Below the pieces are notes generated by a model. That model saw only the letters and a program-made list of their open reading frames with translations, did no database searches and was not told the origin of the DNA. A stretch of 64,000 nt of DNA from positions 1 through 64,000 of the forward strand of contig NZ_AAXW01000017.1 in NCBI RefSeq assembly GCF_000169335.1. The letters are read 5' to 3'. This stretch comes from Crocosphaera chwakensis CCY0110 (lineage in GTDB: Bacteria; Cyanobacteriota; Cyanobacteriia; Cyanobacteriales; Microcystaceae). The position numbers were made by a program, and so were the translations under genes. Below are positions 26,375 through 36,166 of this stretch, one piece after another. The stretch's first letter is position 1. Every line of letters begins with the position of its first letter.

Positions 26375-27082
26375 ATGGAACCGAAACGCGAATTTTTTCC
26401 CAAGGTGAAAAAGACGGTGATGCCTCGCCCTTATTTTGCCACAGAAAAGGATGTTTTGGGACACAGAGGAACTGCAGCAGCAGTTGATGCAGCTATTTAT
26501 GGTTCAAACTGGTATTTAGATAAAGAACAAGGTTTAATTGAAATTTACGACGCAGGAGCAGCCATTAGCTTTTTTAACCTCCTTCCTCGCAAAGACAAAT
26601 ATGAAAAAGAAGGGCTTTATTTACGCTTAAAAATTGCCTATCGAACCACAGAAAATGCAAACGTTAATCTTCGTAACTTTTCAGGCAATCATGTTACCTT
26701 ACCTAACAGTCTAACCGGTGCGATGTACGATGATCCCCAAACTTATTGGTGGGTAACCGATGATTTAACCCTTAATATTAACTCTATTTTCTCAGGGGAA
26801 AAACTTTGGATACAACGGGTTGACTGGGAATGGATGAGTAAAGAAATTATCTACGAAGACGAGCTTTTTGCTAAAAACACAATTCTTTATCGTTCCTTAG
26901 AAGAAGTACAAAAACTCTATTCAGAAAAAGAACTTACTGATGACGATGTTAAAGACTTTTTGAGAGATAAAATTAAAAATGATGATTGGTTTGCTAAAAA
27001 GTGTCTTGTCATGCTACGAGAAGAGCAATTAATGGGAGAAAAATTGGTCAAACTCTTTGAAGATAGCGGACTAGAATTATAA
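26375..27082 (+). CDS. Uncharacterised 235-aa soluble protein
   Basis: No family recognised with confidence. There is no signal peptide or membrane segment. The N-terminal half is rich in aromatic and beta-forming residues (YGSNWYLDKEQGLIEIYDAG). The C-terminal third is acidic and helical (LTDDDVKDFLRDKIKNDDWF). A good ribosome site (AAGGAT) precedes the ATG. Codon use is like that of housekeeping genes rather than of the toxin genes to its left, so it is probably a core gene. Confidence 0.6.
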   Translation: MEPKREFFPKVKKTVMPRPYFATEKDVLGHRGTAAAVDAAIYGSNWYLDKEQGLIEIYDAGAAISFFNLLPRKDKYEKEGLYLRLKIAYRTTENANVNLRNFSGNHVTLPNSLTGAMYDDPQTYWWVTDDLTLNINSIFSGEKLWIQRVDWEWMSKEIIYEDELFAKNTILYRSLEEVQKLYSEKELTDDDVKDFLRDKIKNDDWFAKKCLVMLREEQLMGEKLVKLFEDSGLEL

Positions 27083-27087
27083 GCTAG

Positions 27088-27150
27088 AGTGGGCAATATT
27101 CCCTAACAAACTAAAATATTATTAGCGGAAAATTATGGACCTTGCCCACT
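27088..27150. repeat. Dispersed inverted repeat AGTGGGCAA...TTGCCCACT
   Basis: 9-bp arms at 27088-27096 and 27142-27150 with a 45-nt AT-rich loop, in the short gap between two converging genes. Same core as the copies at 14999-15047 and 21483-21499. The compensating change (A/T instead of G/C in the outer pair) keeps the stem paired. Confidence 0.5.
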
Positions 27151-27168
27151 TTAAATTTGATTATTTTA

Positions 27169-28506
27169 TTAAATCCAGTTAGGTAACATTCTTAGATCAA
27201 ATTCTCTTGAAGATAAAGGAAGTCCTAAGTAAATAGGTAACCAATAAATAAAAGCCAAGCTAATCAATAATAATAATATGATTCCTAAGCGACGATTTAA
27301 AATAAATTGACTGATTAAACATTGTTCAATAATCAGGCCAATACCCAGTAAAGAAAAGCTATAAGCAGACATATAATGATACAAAAAAGTACAACGACTA
27401 ACTAATGCCCAAGGTAATAAGTTAGCCCAATAATTAATAAACATAAAAAAGATAACTGAAAAGAAAGGATTGTACTTTCGTTTATATAAAATGACAATAA
27501 TAAAAATACTAAAAATCAAAATTGACCCCGTTGCTAACCACCATAAAATCGGATTTCCCATAGCATGAACATCATGAATAATAGTTCCTGATGATGTGCT
27601 TTTTTTATAGTAATAATAAGCAATTGGTCTAGCCATAATTAGCCAACTATACCATTTAGAACAATAGGGATGAACCTCCGAACCATCACCAATACTTTGA
27701 TGAAAAGACCATATTTTTTGATGAATTTCCCACCAACTATACTTAGGATTAAATAATAAGTAAGGTAACCAAAGAATACTATAAGTAAAAATTGGAATTA
27801 TCAATAAGTTAAATATTAATAAAGAAGGTTTACTTAATTTTATATTTTCAAATATCCTCCCTAAATTTTTAGCATCAAAAATATGAATTAATCTTGGCGG
27901 TAAGTAAACAATAAAAATAACTAAATAAATACCTAATAAAAACCCTAAACCATTCCACTTAATTGCTACTGATGCCCCTAAAAATATACCGCTTAATGTT
28001 AAATATAAATATTTTTTGTGATTAATATAAATCAAGAAACACAAACAACCCAATAAACCCAATGTAACTAAATAAATATTATTTAAAGCATAACGGGATT
28101 CTACTAAAAACAAGCCTTCTAGTGTAGCAATAAAAGTAACAACTATAGTATAAGAACCACGCTGAGTAAGTTGATAAGCGATCGCTCCTAAAATAATAGG
28201 AAAAAAAGAACCAGTTAAGGCATTTAACCAACGATAACTAATGGTTGAACGCCAAGATCCTGTTAAGTTATTTGTGATTTCAGAAGAAGTTGGAAACCAA
28301 GAACCAATCCAAATCCCTATGGCAATTAAATATTCTGTTAAAGGAGGATGAGAATTAAAAAAAGGAGTTTGAGTTAAATAATTATTAGCAAATTTAGCAT
28401 AATAGATTTCATCAAATACTAAAGTATTAAATTGTTCTAAATTCCAAAAACGCAAACCTAGAGACAGTACAAAAAATATTAATATTAGCAAAGTGAATTT
28501 AAACAT
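27169..28506 (-). CDS. PMT-family (GT39) dolichyl-phosphate-mannose-type glycosyltransferase
   Basis: 445 aa multi-pass membrane protein with about ten helices. The first loop has LVFDEIYYAKFANNYL, where Asp-Glu is the catalytic motif of protein O-mannosyltransferases. Later GNPILWWLATGS and the Trp/Tyr-rich loops around SWWEIHQKIWSFH are also family features. It should transfer a sugar from a polyprenyl-phosphate carrier to protein or glycan on the outer face of the plasma membrane. Acceptor and donor are unknown. No partner genes are adjacent. Confidence 0.82.
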   Translation of the reverse strand: MFKFTLLILIFFVLSLGLRFWNLEQFNTLVFDEIYYAKFANNYLTQTPFFNSHPPLTEYLIAIGIWIGSWFPTSSEITNNLTGSWRSTISYRWLNALTGSFFPIILGAIAYQLTQRGSYTIVVTFIATLEGLFLVESRYALNNIYLVTLGLLGCLCFLIYINHKKYLYLTLSGIFLGASVAIKWNGLGFLLGIYLVIFIVYLPPRLIHIFDAKNLGRIFENIKLSKPSLLIFNLLIIPIFTYSILWLPYLLFNPKYSWWEIHQKIWSFHQSIGDGSEVHPYCSKWYSWLIMARPIAYYYYKKSTSSGTIIHDVHAMGNPILWWLATGSILIFSIFIIVILYKRKYNPFFSVIFFMFINYWANLLPWALVSRCTFLYHYMSAYSFSLLGIGLIIEQCLISQFILNRRLGIILLLLISLAFIYWLPIYLGLPLSSREFDLRMLPNWI

Positions 28507-28867
28507 ATTTAAGAGTTTGACTAATCACTAATTGAATATGAAAAATGTTCTTATCCTTCTGAGATATTTTTTACTTGTTAAACCTTGTTGAAAAACAACA
28601 TAATGCACTTATAATTTAAGTTATTCTATACTGAAAATATTAAAAAGAAATTCAAAGATCAAAGTAAACTCACTTGTTGACCTCCTATTGTTAACTAAAC
28701 CAACACCTTGATCTAAGGGATTGACATGACCGTCATTGAGCAAATTGAGCAATTTGCCATCAGGAGAGCGTTAAATCAGTGCAATTAGAGGCTATTATTA
28801 CTAACTATTTACATTCTGTTTAAAACTTCACCAAATTTGATTAAAATCAAAAGAGACTTGAATAAAG
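28507..28867. other. Gene-free stretch between divergent genes
   Basis: 361 bp between the divergently read glycosyltransferase and GGDEF/EAL genes; it must hold both promoters. The only ATG frame of note (28726-28788, 20 codons, TVIEQIEQFAIRRALNQCN) matches nothing known. No RNA gene or terminator was recognised. Confidence 0.35.
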
Positions 28868-31800
28868 TTGTCTAACAGAGGGAACCCTAGTATAAAACAG
28901 TGGAATGGGGACTTAATACGAGTGAAAGACAAGCTTGGATACAAAAGCCAAACATCTAAAAAGCCATGGGAACCCACCCTTGAAGCACAAATTTCCCACC
29001 CACAAGCCCTAAGCAGAATTACTCAAATTGCTTTACAATCTAAAGACATTAACGAGTTTCTCCAAGAAGTAACTCAGATTATTGCTGATATTTTAAAAGT
29101 TCCTTATTGTGCTATTTTAAAACAAGTTGTCGATGATCAAAAACTACATTTAATTGCCGAAGTAGGACGGAATGAACAAGAAATGGGAAACCCTACGATT
29201 TCCCTAGGCCAACTTTGTCGACTAACCCAAACCCTTCGTACCAGTGAAAGCCTAGTTTTTGAAGATTTAACGATTCATAAGCATTTTTCTTCCCATTCTT
29301 TCCTAGCCAAGCAAAAGGTAATGAGTGGCATTAGTGTCGTTATTCCCACATCCGATGAGCCTTATGGCATCCTGACCATTCATAGTAGAAAAAAACGCTG
29401 TTATACTAAACAAGAGCGCACTTTTTTAGGAATTGTAGCTCAATTAATCGGGACAACTATCTCCCGACTTCAACCTAACCCACCAGTGAAGTTGAATAAT
29501 CAAGAGACAAAGCTTACAAACATTGGCAGCGATCGCTTTTTTAACCTCACCCTAGAAATGTGCTGCATTGCTGGGTTTGATGGTTATTTCAAAAAGATTA
29601 ATCCGATTTTTGCCCGTACTCTCGGCTACTCGGTAGCCGAATTAAAATCTAAACCGTTCCTAGAATGGGTACATCCCGAAGACGTAACAACAACCCTAGA
29701 ACAACTAGAAAACCTTATCAAAGGTAAACAAGTCCCTTATTTTGAAAATCGCTATCGTTGTCATGATGGTTCCTATCGTTGGTTAGCCTGGACATCTGTG
29801 GCTAGTGTTGAAGAAAAAATGATTTACACGGTTGCCCACGACGTAACAGAATGGAAAAAAATAGAGGCAGCTTTAAGAAAAAGTGAAGAAAAGTTTCGTC
29901 TTCTTTTTGATAAGTCTCCGACGGCTATGGGTTTAGTCGATATGAAAGGGCAATTAATTAACGTTAACGAAGCCTTTTGTCAGTTAGTCGGTTATGGGGC
30001 AGAAGAATTATTAACCAAAGGTTGCGCTGATATTACCCATCCTGATGATCTAGAAAAAGAAAAGCAATTATTTAATCAGTTACTCTCAGGAGAAATTAAT
30101 AGTTTTCGCCTAGAAAAACGCTACATTAAGAAAAATAAGCAAATTATTTATGGTCTACATCAAGCCACTTTAATTCGGGATATCGAGGGAAACCCCCTAC
30201 ATTTATTAAGTCAAATTATTGATATTACTCAACAAACTGATCAAACCCTTGCTCTACAAGAAAATGAAGAAAAATTAGGACGAATTATTAGCACCATTTC
30301 CGATAGTTTATTGGTGGTAAATATACAAGGAAACATTCGTTTTATTAATGATTCAGGAATTAAACTATTTGGCCGTTCTATGACTGAATTAATGAATCAT
30401 CCCTTAGGTTTACCTTTGGGAGACGAGAAACCAACCGAAATTTTTATTCAACAACCTGATGGAAAATTAATTATTACTCAAATGCGTGTAGCTGATATTA
30501 CTTGGCAAGGAGAATCAGCTTATTTAGTCTCCTTAAGAGACATTACAGAAAATTACGAAGCCCAACAAGCTCTATCAGACAGCGAAGAAAAATATCGTCA
30601 AATTGTTGAGACGGCAACAGAAGGAATCTGGATTACTGATCAAGATAATAAAACCACATTTGTTAATCAACAAATGGCACAAATGTTAGGTTATAAAATA
30701 GAAGAAATGATTGATAAAAACTTATTTGATTTTGTTGATTTTGAAGATAATGCAAGGGTACAAAAGAATATACAAGATCGTAGTCGAGGTATTACTGAAA
30801 CCCATGATTTTAAATTTCGTTGCCGTGATGGAAAAGAATTATGGACGATTGTATCGACGAATCCCTTATTTGATCATCAAGAAAATTATCTAGGATCATT
30901 GGGTATGATTACGGATATTAGCCAACGAAAAAAAACAGAGCAAGCATTATATGAAAGTGAGCAAAGATTAGAAGGAATTTTAACCTCCATTCAAGATGTC
31001 GTTTGGTCTTTCGATGCTAATTTCTCTCGATTAATTTATATTAATCCTGCTGCTCAAATTACTTTTGGTTTTTTGTTAGAAGAATTATACAAAAACCCTA
31101 ATCTTTGGTGGCAATTAATTGATACTGATGATCAAGAATTAGTTCAATATCATCGGCAAATTGTTAAAGAAATGGGTCATACAGAATATAAATATCGCAT
31201 TATAAGAAAAGATAATCAAATTCGTTGGTTATCCAGTCGAATACGCTGCGTTTATGATGACAAAGGTGATCTTATTCGTATTGATGGTATTGATAGCGAT
31301 ATCACTGAAAAAAAGCGAGCAGAAGAACAATTACAATATAATGCAACCCACGATCCTTTAACCAATTTACCTAATCGAATTTTGTTTATGGATCGCTTAG
31401 AACACGCTATAGCAAGACAAAAAAGACATCTTAACTTTACCTTTGCTGTTTTATTTTTAGACTTAGATGAATTTAAAGTAATTAATGATAGTTTAGGTCA
31501 TGCCATTGGCGATCAGTTATTACAAGAAATTGCTCGTCGTCTTGAAGATGGTTTATGCAGTGATGATACATTAGCCAGATTAGGGGGTGATGAATTCGCT
31601 ATTTTATTAGAAGATATAGAAGATATTAAAAAAGCCATTAAAATTGCTCAGCAGATTCATTTAGACTTAATAAAACCCTTTGTTTTACAAGGACAAGATA
31701 TCTTTATTAATACTAGCATTGGTATTGCCTTAAATAGTCCAGCCTACGAAGCAGCCTCAGAAATTTTAAGAGATGCAGATACAGCAATGTATCGCGCTAA

Positions 31801-32650
31801 AGCAGACGGAAAAGCCTGTTATGCTATTTTTGATCGTCAAATGCACGAACGAGCTGTTAGCCGTTTAAAGTTAGAAACAGATTTAAGAATAGGGATTAAT
31901 AAACAAGAATTTAGTCTTTATTATCAGCCAATTATCTCGTTAAAAACAGGAAAATTAACTGGATTTGAAGCGTTGATTCGTTGGAACCATCCCCACAAAA
32001 AGCTGATTTCTCCAGATCAGTTTATTCCTGTGGCCGAAGAAACAGGCTTAATTATCCCCATTGGAGAATGGACTCTAAAAGAAGCTTGTCAACAATTAAA
32101 AATATGGCATCAAAAATACCCTCGCTATTCTCATCTGAAAGTGGGGGTAAATTTATCAAGTAAACAATTAAAATATACTAACTTACTTGATACCATCGAT
32201 CAGACGTTAAAAGACACTCAATTAGATAGTAGATATTTAAAATTAGAAATTACAGAAACCCTGTTGATGGAAAATTTACAAGCAGCCACAAAAATTTTAT
32301 TAAAGATACAAGAACGGGATATTGAAATTTGTTTAGATGATTTTGGCACCGGATATTCTTCTTTGAGTTATTTACATCGTTTTCCTGTTAATACTTTAAA
32401 AATTGATCGCTCGTTTGTTAGGCTGATGGAACCCCACAACGAAAATGTAGAGATTATACGAGCTATTGTGACTTTAGCCCACATTTTGGGCTTGGATGTT
32501 ATTGCAGAAGGAGTAGAAACCCAATTACAATTGACTCAACTACAACGGTTAGGATGCGAACAGGGACAAGGTTACTTTTTTGCTAAACCTTTACCTGTTC
32601 ACGAGGTAGAAAAGCTACTTAAAACCCCTTCAAGTTGGCTCCTTGCTTAA
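28868..32650 (+). CDS. GAF-PAS-GGDEF-EAL cyclic-di-GMP signalling protein
   Basis: 1260 aa, cytosolic. A GAF domain (about 55-200) is followed by about five PAS/PAC units (about 225-830), then GGDEF (about 835-1000) and EAL (about 1005-1255). The cyclase motif GGDEF is intact at about 906-910, but the inhibitory RxxD site is not present. The phosphodiesterase set is complete: EALIRW, NLSSK, LEITETL, DDFGTGYSSL, KIDRSF and AEGVET. Both activities are therefore possible. The start is a TTG at 28868; no upstream ATG exists in frame. The GAF lacks an obvious bilin Cys, so light sensing is not shown. Confidence 0.9.
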   Translation: MSNRGNPSIKQWNGDLIRVKDKLGYKSQTSKKPWEPTLEAQISHPQALSRITQIALQSKDINEFLQEVTQIIADILKVPYCAILKQVVDDQKLHLIAEVGRNEQEMGNPTISLGQLCRLTQTLRTSESLVFEDLTIHKHFSSHSFLAKQKVMSGISVVIPTSDEPYGILTIHSRKKRCYTKQERTFLGIVAQLIGTTISRLQPNPPVKLNNQETKLTNIGSDRFFNLTLEMCCIAGFDGYFKKINPIFARTLGYSVAELKSKPFLEWVHPEDVTTTLEQLENLIKGKQVPYFENRYRCHDGSYRWLAWTSVASVEEKMIYTVAHDVTEWKKIEAALRKSEEKFRLLFDKSPTAMGLVDMKGQLINVNEAFCQLVGYGAEELLTKGCADITHPDDLEKEKQLFNQLLSGEINSFRLEKRYIKKNKQIIYGLHQATLIRDIEGNPLHLLSQIIDITQQTDQTLALQENEEKLGRIISTISDSLLVVNIQGNIRFINDSGIKLFGRSMTELMNHPLGLPLGDEKPTEIFIQQPDGKLIITQMRVADITWQGESAYLVSLRDITENYEAQQALSDSEEKYRQIVETATEGIWITDQDNKTTFVNQQMAQMLGYKIEEMIDKNLFDFVDFEDNARVQKNIQDRSRGITETHDFKFRCRDGKELWTIVSTNPLFDHQENYLGSLGMITDISQRKKTEQALYESEQRLEGILTSIQDVVWSFDANFSRLIYINPAAQITFGFLLEELYKNPNLWWQLIDTDDQELVQYHRQIVKEMGHTEYKYRIIRKDNQIRWLSSRIRCVYDDKGDLIRIDGIDSDITEKKRAEEQLQYNATHDPLTNLPNRILFMDRLEHAIARQKRHLNFTFAVLFLDLDEFKVINDSLGHAIGDQLLQEIARRLEDGLCSDDTLARLGGDEFAILLEDIEDIKKAIKIAQQIHLDLIKPFVLQGQDIFINTSIGIALNSPAYEAASEILRDADTAMYRAKADGKACYAIFDRQMHERAVSRLKLETDLRIGINKQEFSLYYQPIISLKTGKLTGFEALIRWNHPHKKLISPDQFIPVAEETGLIIPIGEWTLKEACQQLKIWHQKYPRYSHLKVGVNLSSKQLKYTNLLDTIDQTLKDTQLDSRYLKLEITETLLMENLQAATKILLKIQERDIEICLDDFGTGYSSLSYLHRFPVNTLKIDRSFVRLMEPHNENVEIIRAIVTLAHILGLDVIAEGVETQLQLTQLQRLGCEQGQGYFFAKPLPVHEVEKLLKTPSSWLLA

Positions 32651-32904
32651 AGATTAAATCTTGAAATGACTTAATCTTGCCTTAAATTTCATAGATACTC
32701 GATAATTCTTTACCTGTTTCGGAAAATAATAGCAGCTTTCAGATGTTAAGTTAACTTGAAAGATAAGAGCCTATCAGCAACAAACTGCCCACAGCCTTCG
32801 TCCTTGTAACTTACAAGAAACAATTATTAGACAGTTTTAACATTGCCATAGAAAAGATTGAGTACACTAAGACAATAGAATACACTTAAAAGCGATCCTA
32901 GACC

Positions 32905-33408
32905 ATGTTTTCTATTCCTATGTCCTACTACAAAAACACCCTAGGAACCCTTGGTTGTAGCTTAGCTGTACTCATGGGTATCCTAACCCTCAAAACCTTT
33001 CCTACCAATGCACAGAGTCAAAACCCACCCCCCAATAGTCCCCTCACGGTTCGTTCTGATATCCAAGAAGCCAACTCAGAAACCGGAGTGGTAACTGCCA
33101 GGGGTAACGTGCAATTTTTCTACCCAGCTAGGCAAATTCAAGGAACCTCGGCCCAAGCCCAATATTTTAGTCGAGAACGGCGTTTGGTTCTCACAGGAGA
33201 CGTTTATGTGCTACAAGAAGGCAATAGTATGCGGGCTGAAACCATGACCTATTTAATCGACGAAGGACGATTTATTGCCACCCCAGAATCGGCACAACAA
33301 GTAGAATCAATCTACTTAGTCACAGAAGCTGAAGACAGTCCCCCAGAACCAGCCCCCGTGTCACCGGCACCGCCTTTAGACACCACCTTACCCACCCCCC
33401 AATTTTAA
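32905..33408 (+). CDS. lptA: LptA/OstA-like lipopolysaccharide transport protein
   Basis: 167 aa with a signal peptide (to about residue 38, ending FPTNAQ). The OstA-like beta-jellyroll includes SDIQEANSETGVVTARGNVQ and RLVLTGDVYVLQEGNSMRAE, the repeating strand pattern of LptA. A Pro-rich tail follows. It forms part of the periplasmic bridge carrying lipopolysaccharide to the outer membrane. It is the first gene of lptA-lptB-lptF/G, with 1 bp to lptB. Confidence 0.85.
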   Translation: MFSIPMSYYKNTLGTLGCSLAVLMGILTLKTFPTNAQSQNPPPNSPLTVRSDIQEANSETGVVTARGNVQFFYPARQIQGTSAQAQYFSRERRLVLTGDVYVLQEGNSMRAETMTYLIDEGRFIATPESAQQVESIYLVTEAEDSPPEPAPVSPAPPLDTTLPTPQF

Positions 33409-33409
33409 A

Positions 33410-34126
33410 ATGACACTGATTTTAGAAAATATCCATAAAACTTATGGAAAAAGAGATATTGTTAACCGCGTAAATATAAAAGTTGCCCCTGGGGAAATTG
33501 TGGGCCTTCTCGGCCCCAACGGCGCAGGCAAAACAACCACTTTTTACATTGCCACAGGTTTGATTAAACCCAATAAAGGGAGAGTTTGGTTAAATCAGCA
33601 AGAAGTGACTCGCTTACCCTTGAATAAACGCGCTCGCTTGGGTATTGGTTATATGACCCAACAACCGAGTATTTTTCGTCATCTGAGTGTGGCCGAAAAT
33701 ATTCAAGTTGCCCTAGAACAAACAAACGTTCCCTTTAGACAACGGCCTCAGCGTCTCCATCATTTGCTTAAAGAGTTTCGTCTCGAAAAAATTGCCCATA
33801 CCAAAGGGTCCCAAGTCTCTGGAGGAGAAAGACGCAGAACAGAATTAGCTCGTTCCTTAGCCGTCGGCCAACAAGGACCAGACTTTTTGTTATTAGATGA
33901 ACCCTTTGCTGGAGTCGACCCTATTGCTGTGTCGGAAATTCAAACCATGATCGCTCAACTACGCGATCGCCAAATGGGTATTTTGATCACCGATCACAAT
34001 GTCCAAGCTACCCTAGCCATTACCAACCGCGCCTATATTATGCGAGACGGTCAAATTTTAGCGGCCGGCAGTGCCGAAGAAATTTATAACAATCCTTTAG
34101 TGCGACAGTATTATTTAGGAAATTAG
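33410..34126 (+). CDS. lptB: LPS export ABC transporter ATPase LptB
   Basis: 238 aa. Walker A GLLGPNGAGKTTT, Q-loop in GYMTQQPSIFRHLSVAEN, signature VSGGERRRTELARSL and Walker B FLLLDEPFAGVDPI fit LptB exactly, including the LptB-specific FAGVDP. It powers extraction of lipopolysaccharide from the inner membrane together with LptF/G. It lies between lptA and the permease gene in one operon. Confidence 0.95.
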   Translation: MTLILENIHKTYGKRDIVNRVNIKVAPGEIVGLLGPNGAGKTTTFYIATGLIKPNKGRVWLNQQEVTRLPLNKRARLGIGYMTQQPSIFRHLSVAENIQVALEQTNVPFRQRPQRLHHLLKEFRLEKIAHTKGSQVSGGERRRTELARSLAVGQQGPDFLLLDEPFAGVDPIAVSEIQTMIAQLRDRQMGILITDHNVQATLAITNRAYIMRDGQILAAGSAEEIYNNPLVRQYYLGN

Positions 34127-34161
34127 AGACAACCGATCAACTCTAAGATCACACACAAATT

Positions 34162-35346
34162 ATGGATATTGGTCAAATAAACCCCATTAAAATCAAACTA
34201 AAACCCCAGATCCCTGGTTTATCAATCATGGATCGTTATCTGTTTATTGAACTCCTGTTGCCTTTCCTTTTTGGTATGGGCATTTTTACCTCTTTGGGCT
34301 TATCCATTGGTACCTTATTCGATCTGGTCCGTCGGGTAACCGAGTCAGGACTAATGTTATCTGTGGCCATGAGAATATTAGTCTTAAAAATGCCAGGATT
34401 TGTTAGTTTAGCCTTTCCTATGGCTATGTTACTGGCCGCTTTAATGGCTTATAGTCGTTTGTCGAGTGATAGTGAAATTATTGCCCTACGGAGTTTAGGC
34501 GTTAGTGTTTATCGTTTAATTATTCCGGTTATTCTTTTTGGTTTGGTGGTGACAGGATGTGCTTTTATTGTTAACGATTGGATCGCACCAGCGGCCACCC
34601 ACGAAGCAGCCCTTACCTTACAACGCGCTGTAAATCAAGAACGACCTGACTTTAAAGAACGCAATATTGTTTATCCTGAATATAAAACCATTCAAGAAGA
34701 AGACGGTCAACAAGCCACGGTTTTAACTCGTTTATTCTATGCTGAAGAATATAACGGAGACAAGATGAAAGGGTTAACTATTTTAGATAGAACCCAAGAA
34801 GGGGTTAACCAAATCGTTACCTCCGAGTCGGCTACTTGGAATATTTCGAGTAATACCTGGGACTTTTTTAATGGCACGATTTATCTCATTGCCCCGGATG
34901 GATCTTATCGAAATATTGTCCGTTTTCAACATCAACAGTTAGCTTTACCCAGGGCCCCATTAGATTTGGCTAACCGTCGTCAAAATTTTACAGAAATGAC
35001 CATCGCCCAAACTAAAGAATATCTCAAAGCCATGCAGTTAAGTGGTGATGAGAAGCGCGTTAGAAAGGTTAAGGTTCGTTTACAAGAAAAGTATGCGATG
35101 CCTTTCGTCTGTTTAATCTTTGGTGTTGTGGGGGCTGCTATTGGCGTTAGACCGCAAAATACTAACAAGGCCACCAGTTTTGGGGTTTGTGTGGGCTTGA
35201 TTTTCGGCTATTATCTCTTAGCCTTTATGAGTACCTCTCTCGGTATTTGGGGCATTTTAACCCCATTTTTGGGGGCGTGGTTGCCCAACATTCTCGGATT
35301 AACCGCCGGTAGTTTATTATTAATTCAATCAGCACGTTTACGATAA
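34162..35346 (+). CDS. LptF/LptG-family LPS export permease
   Basis: 394 aa of the YjgP/YjgQ family: two helices near 30-95, another pair near 100-130, a periplasmic beta domain at about 135-290, and C-terminal helices from about 310 (LQEKYAMPFVCLIFGVVGAA, then GVRPQ). Cyanobacteria usually have a single LptF/G-type gene, so it may work as a homodimer with LptB. It lies 35 bp after lptB and 3 bp before gatD. Confidence 0.92.
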   Translation: MDIGQINPIKIKLKPQIPGLSIMDRYLFIELLLPFLFGMGIFTSLGLSIGTLFDLVRRVTESGLMLSVAMRILVLKMPGFVSLAFPMAMLLAALMAYSRLSSDSEIIALRSLGVSVYRLIIPVILFGLVVTGCAFIVNDWIAPAATHEAALTLQRAVNQERPDFKERNIVYPEYKTIQEEDGQQATVLTRLFYAEEYNGDKMKGLTILDRTQEGVNQIVTSESATWNISSNTWDFFNGTIYLIAPDGSYRNIVRFQHQQLALPRAPLDLANRRQNFTEMTIAQTKEYLKAMQLSGDEKRVRKVKVRLQEKYAMPFVCLIFGVVGAAIGVRPQNTNKATSFGVCVGLIFGYYLLAFMSTSLGIWGILTPFLGAWLPNILGLTAGSLLLIQSARLR

Positions 35347-35349
35347 TCT

Positions 35350-36138
35350 ATGTCTGAACCTCGTTCCTTAACCATCGGTTGGCTTTATCCCAACTTAATG
35401 AGTACCTACGGCGATCGCGGTAACGTCATCTGTATCCAACGTCGTTGTCAATGGCGAGATATTCCGGTTACCATCCTTCCCCTCGATCAACAAACAGAAG
35501 CGGATCAATTTTCCAAGGTAGATGTTATCGTCGGTGGCGGGGCTCAAGATCGTCAACAAGAAATCGTTATGCGCGATTTAAAAGGAGCGAAAGCTGATCA
35601 GCTACGGAATAAGTTAGAGGAAGGTGTTCCAGGGGTGTTTACCTGCGGATCACCCCAACTTCTCGGTCATTATTATGAACCAGCGTTAGGGCAAAGAATC
35701 GAAGGGTTAGGGTTATTAGATTTAGTGACGAAACATCCCGGTCCGAATGTGTCCCGTTGTATTGGAAATGTGGTATTTGAAGTAACCGCTTCTCCCTTAG
35801 CAGAAGATTTAAAACAAACGTTAGGTCAACCACCGATTATTATTGGTTTTGAAAATCACGGGGGACGCACTTATTTAGGGGATGTGCAACCCTTGGGAAA
35901 GGTTAAGTCTGGGTATGGGAATAATGGAGAAGATGGTTATGAAGGGGCGTTTTATCGTCATGCGATCGCTACTTATTCTCATGGGCCTCTATTACCGAAA
36001 AATCCTTTTGTGGCTGACTGGTTGATTAAAACAGCATTACAAGAAAAATATCAAACCGAAATTAATTTAATTCCTCTTGATGATAGTTTAGCCCAACAGG
36101 CAAGAGAAGCCATGTTAAAACGCTTAGAAGTTGTCTGA
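35350..36138 (+). CDS. gatD: GatD-like glutamine amidotransferase (lipid II amidation)
   Basis: 262 aa class I glutamine amidotransferase of the CobB/CobQ type. The nucleophile Cys99 lies in VFTCGSPQLLG, and the catalytic His211 in TYSHGPLLPKNP. The GatD signature GFENHGGRTYLG, then GYGNNGEDGYEGA, is complete. GatD works with MurT to amidate the glutamate of lipid II; murT is not next to it here. It is 3 bp after lptF/G, linking peptidoglycan and LPS genes in one transcript. Confidence 0.88.
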   Translation: MSEPRSLTIGWLYPNLMSTYGDRGNVICIQRRCQWRDIPVTILPLDQQTEADQFSKVDVIVGGGAQDRQQEIVMRDLKGAKADQLRNKLEEGVPGVFTCGSPQLLGHYYEPALGQRIEGLGLLDLVTKHPGPNVSRCIGNVVFEVTASPLAEDLKQTLGQPPIIIGFENHGGRTYLGDVQPLGKVKSGYGNNGEDGYEGAFYRHAIATYSHGPLLPKNPFVADWLIKTALQEKYQTEINLIPLDDSLAQQAREAMLKRLEVV

Positions 36139-36166
36139 GTTTGGTGTTAAGGATTTAGAATTATAA

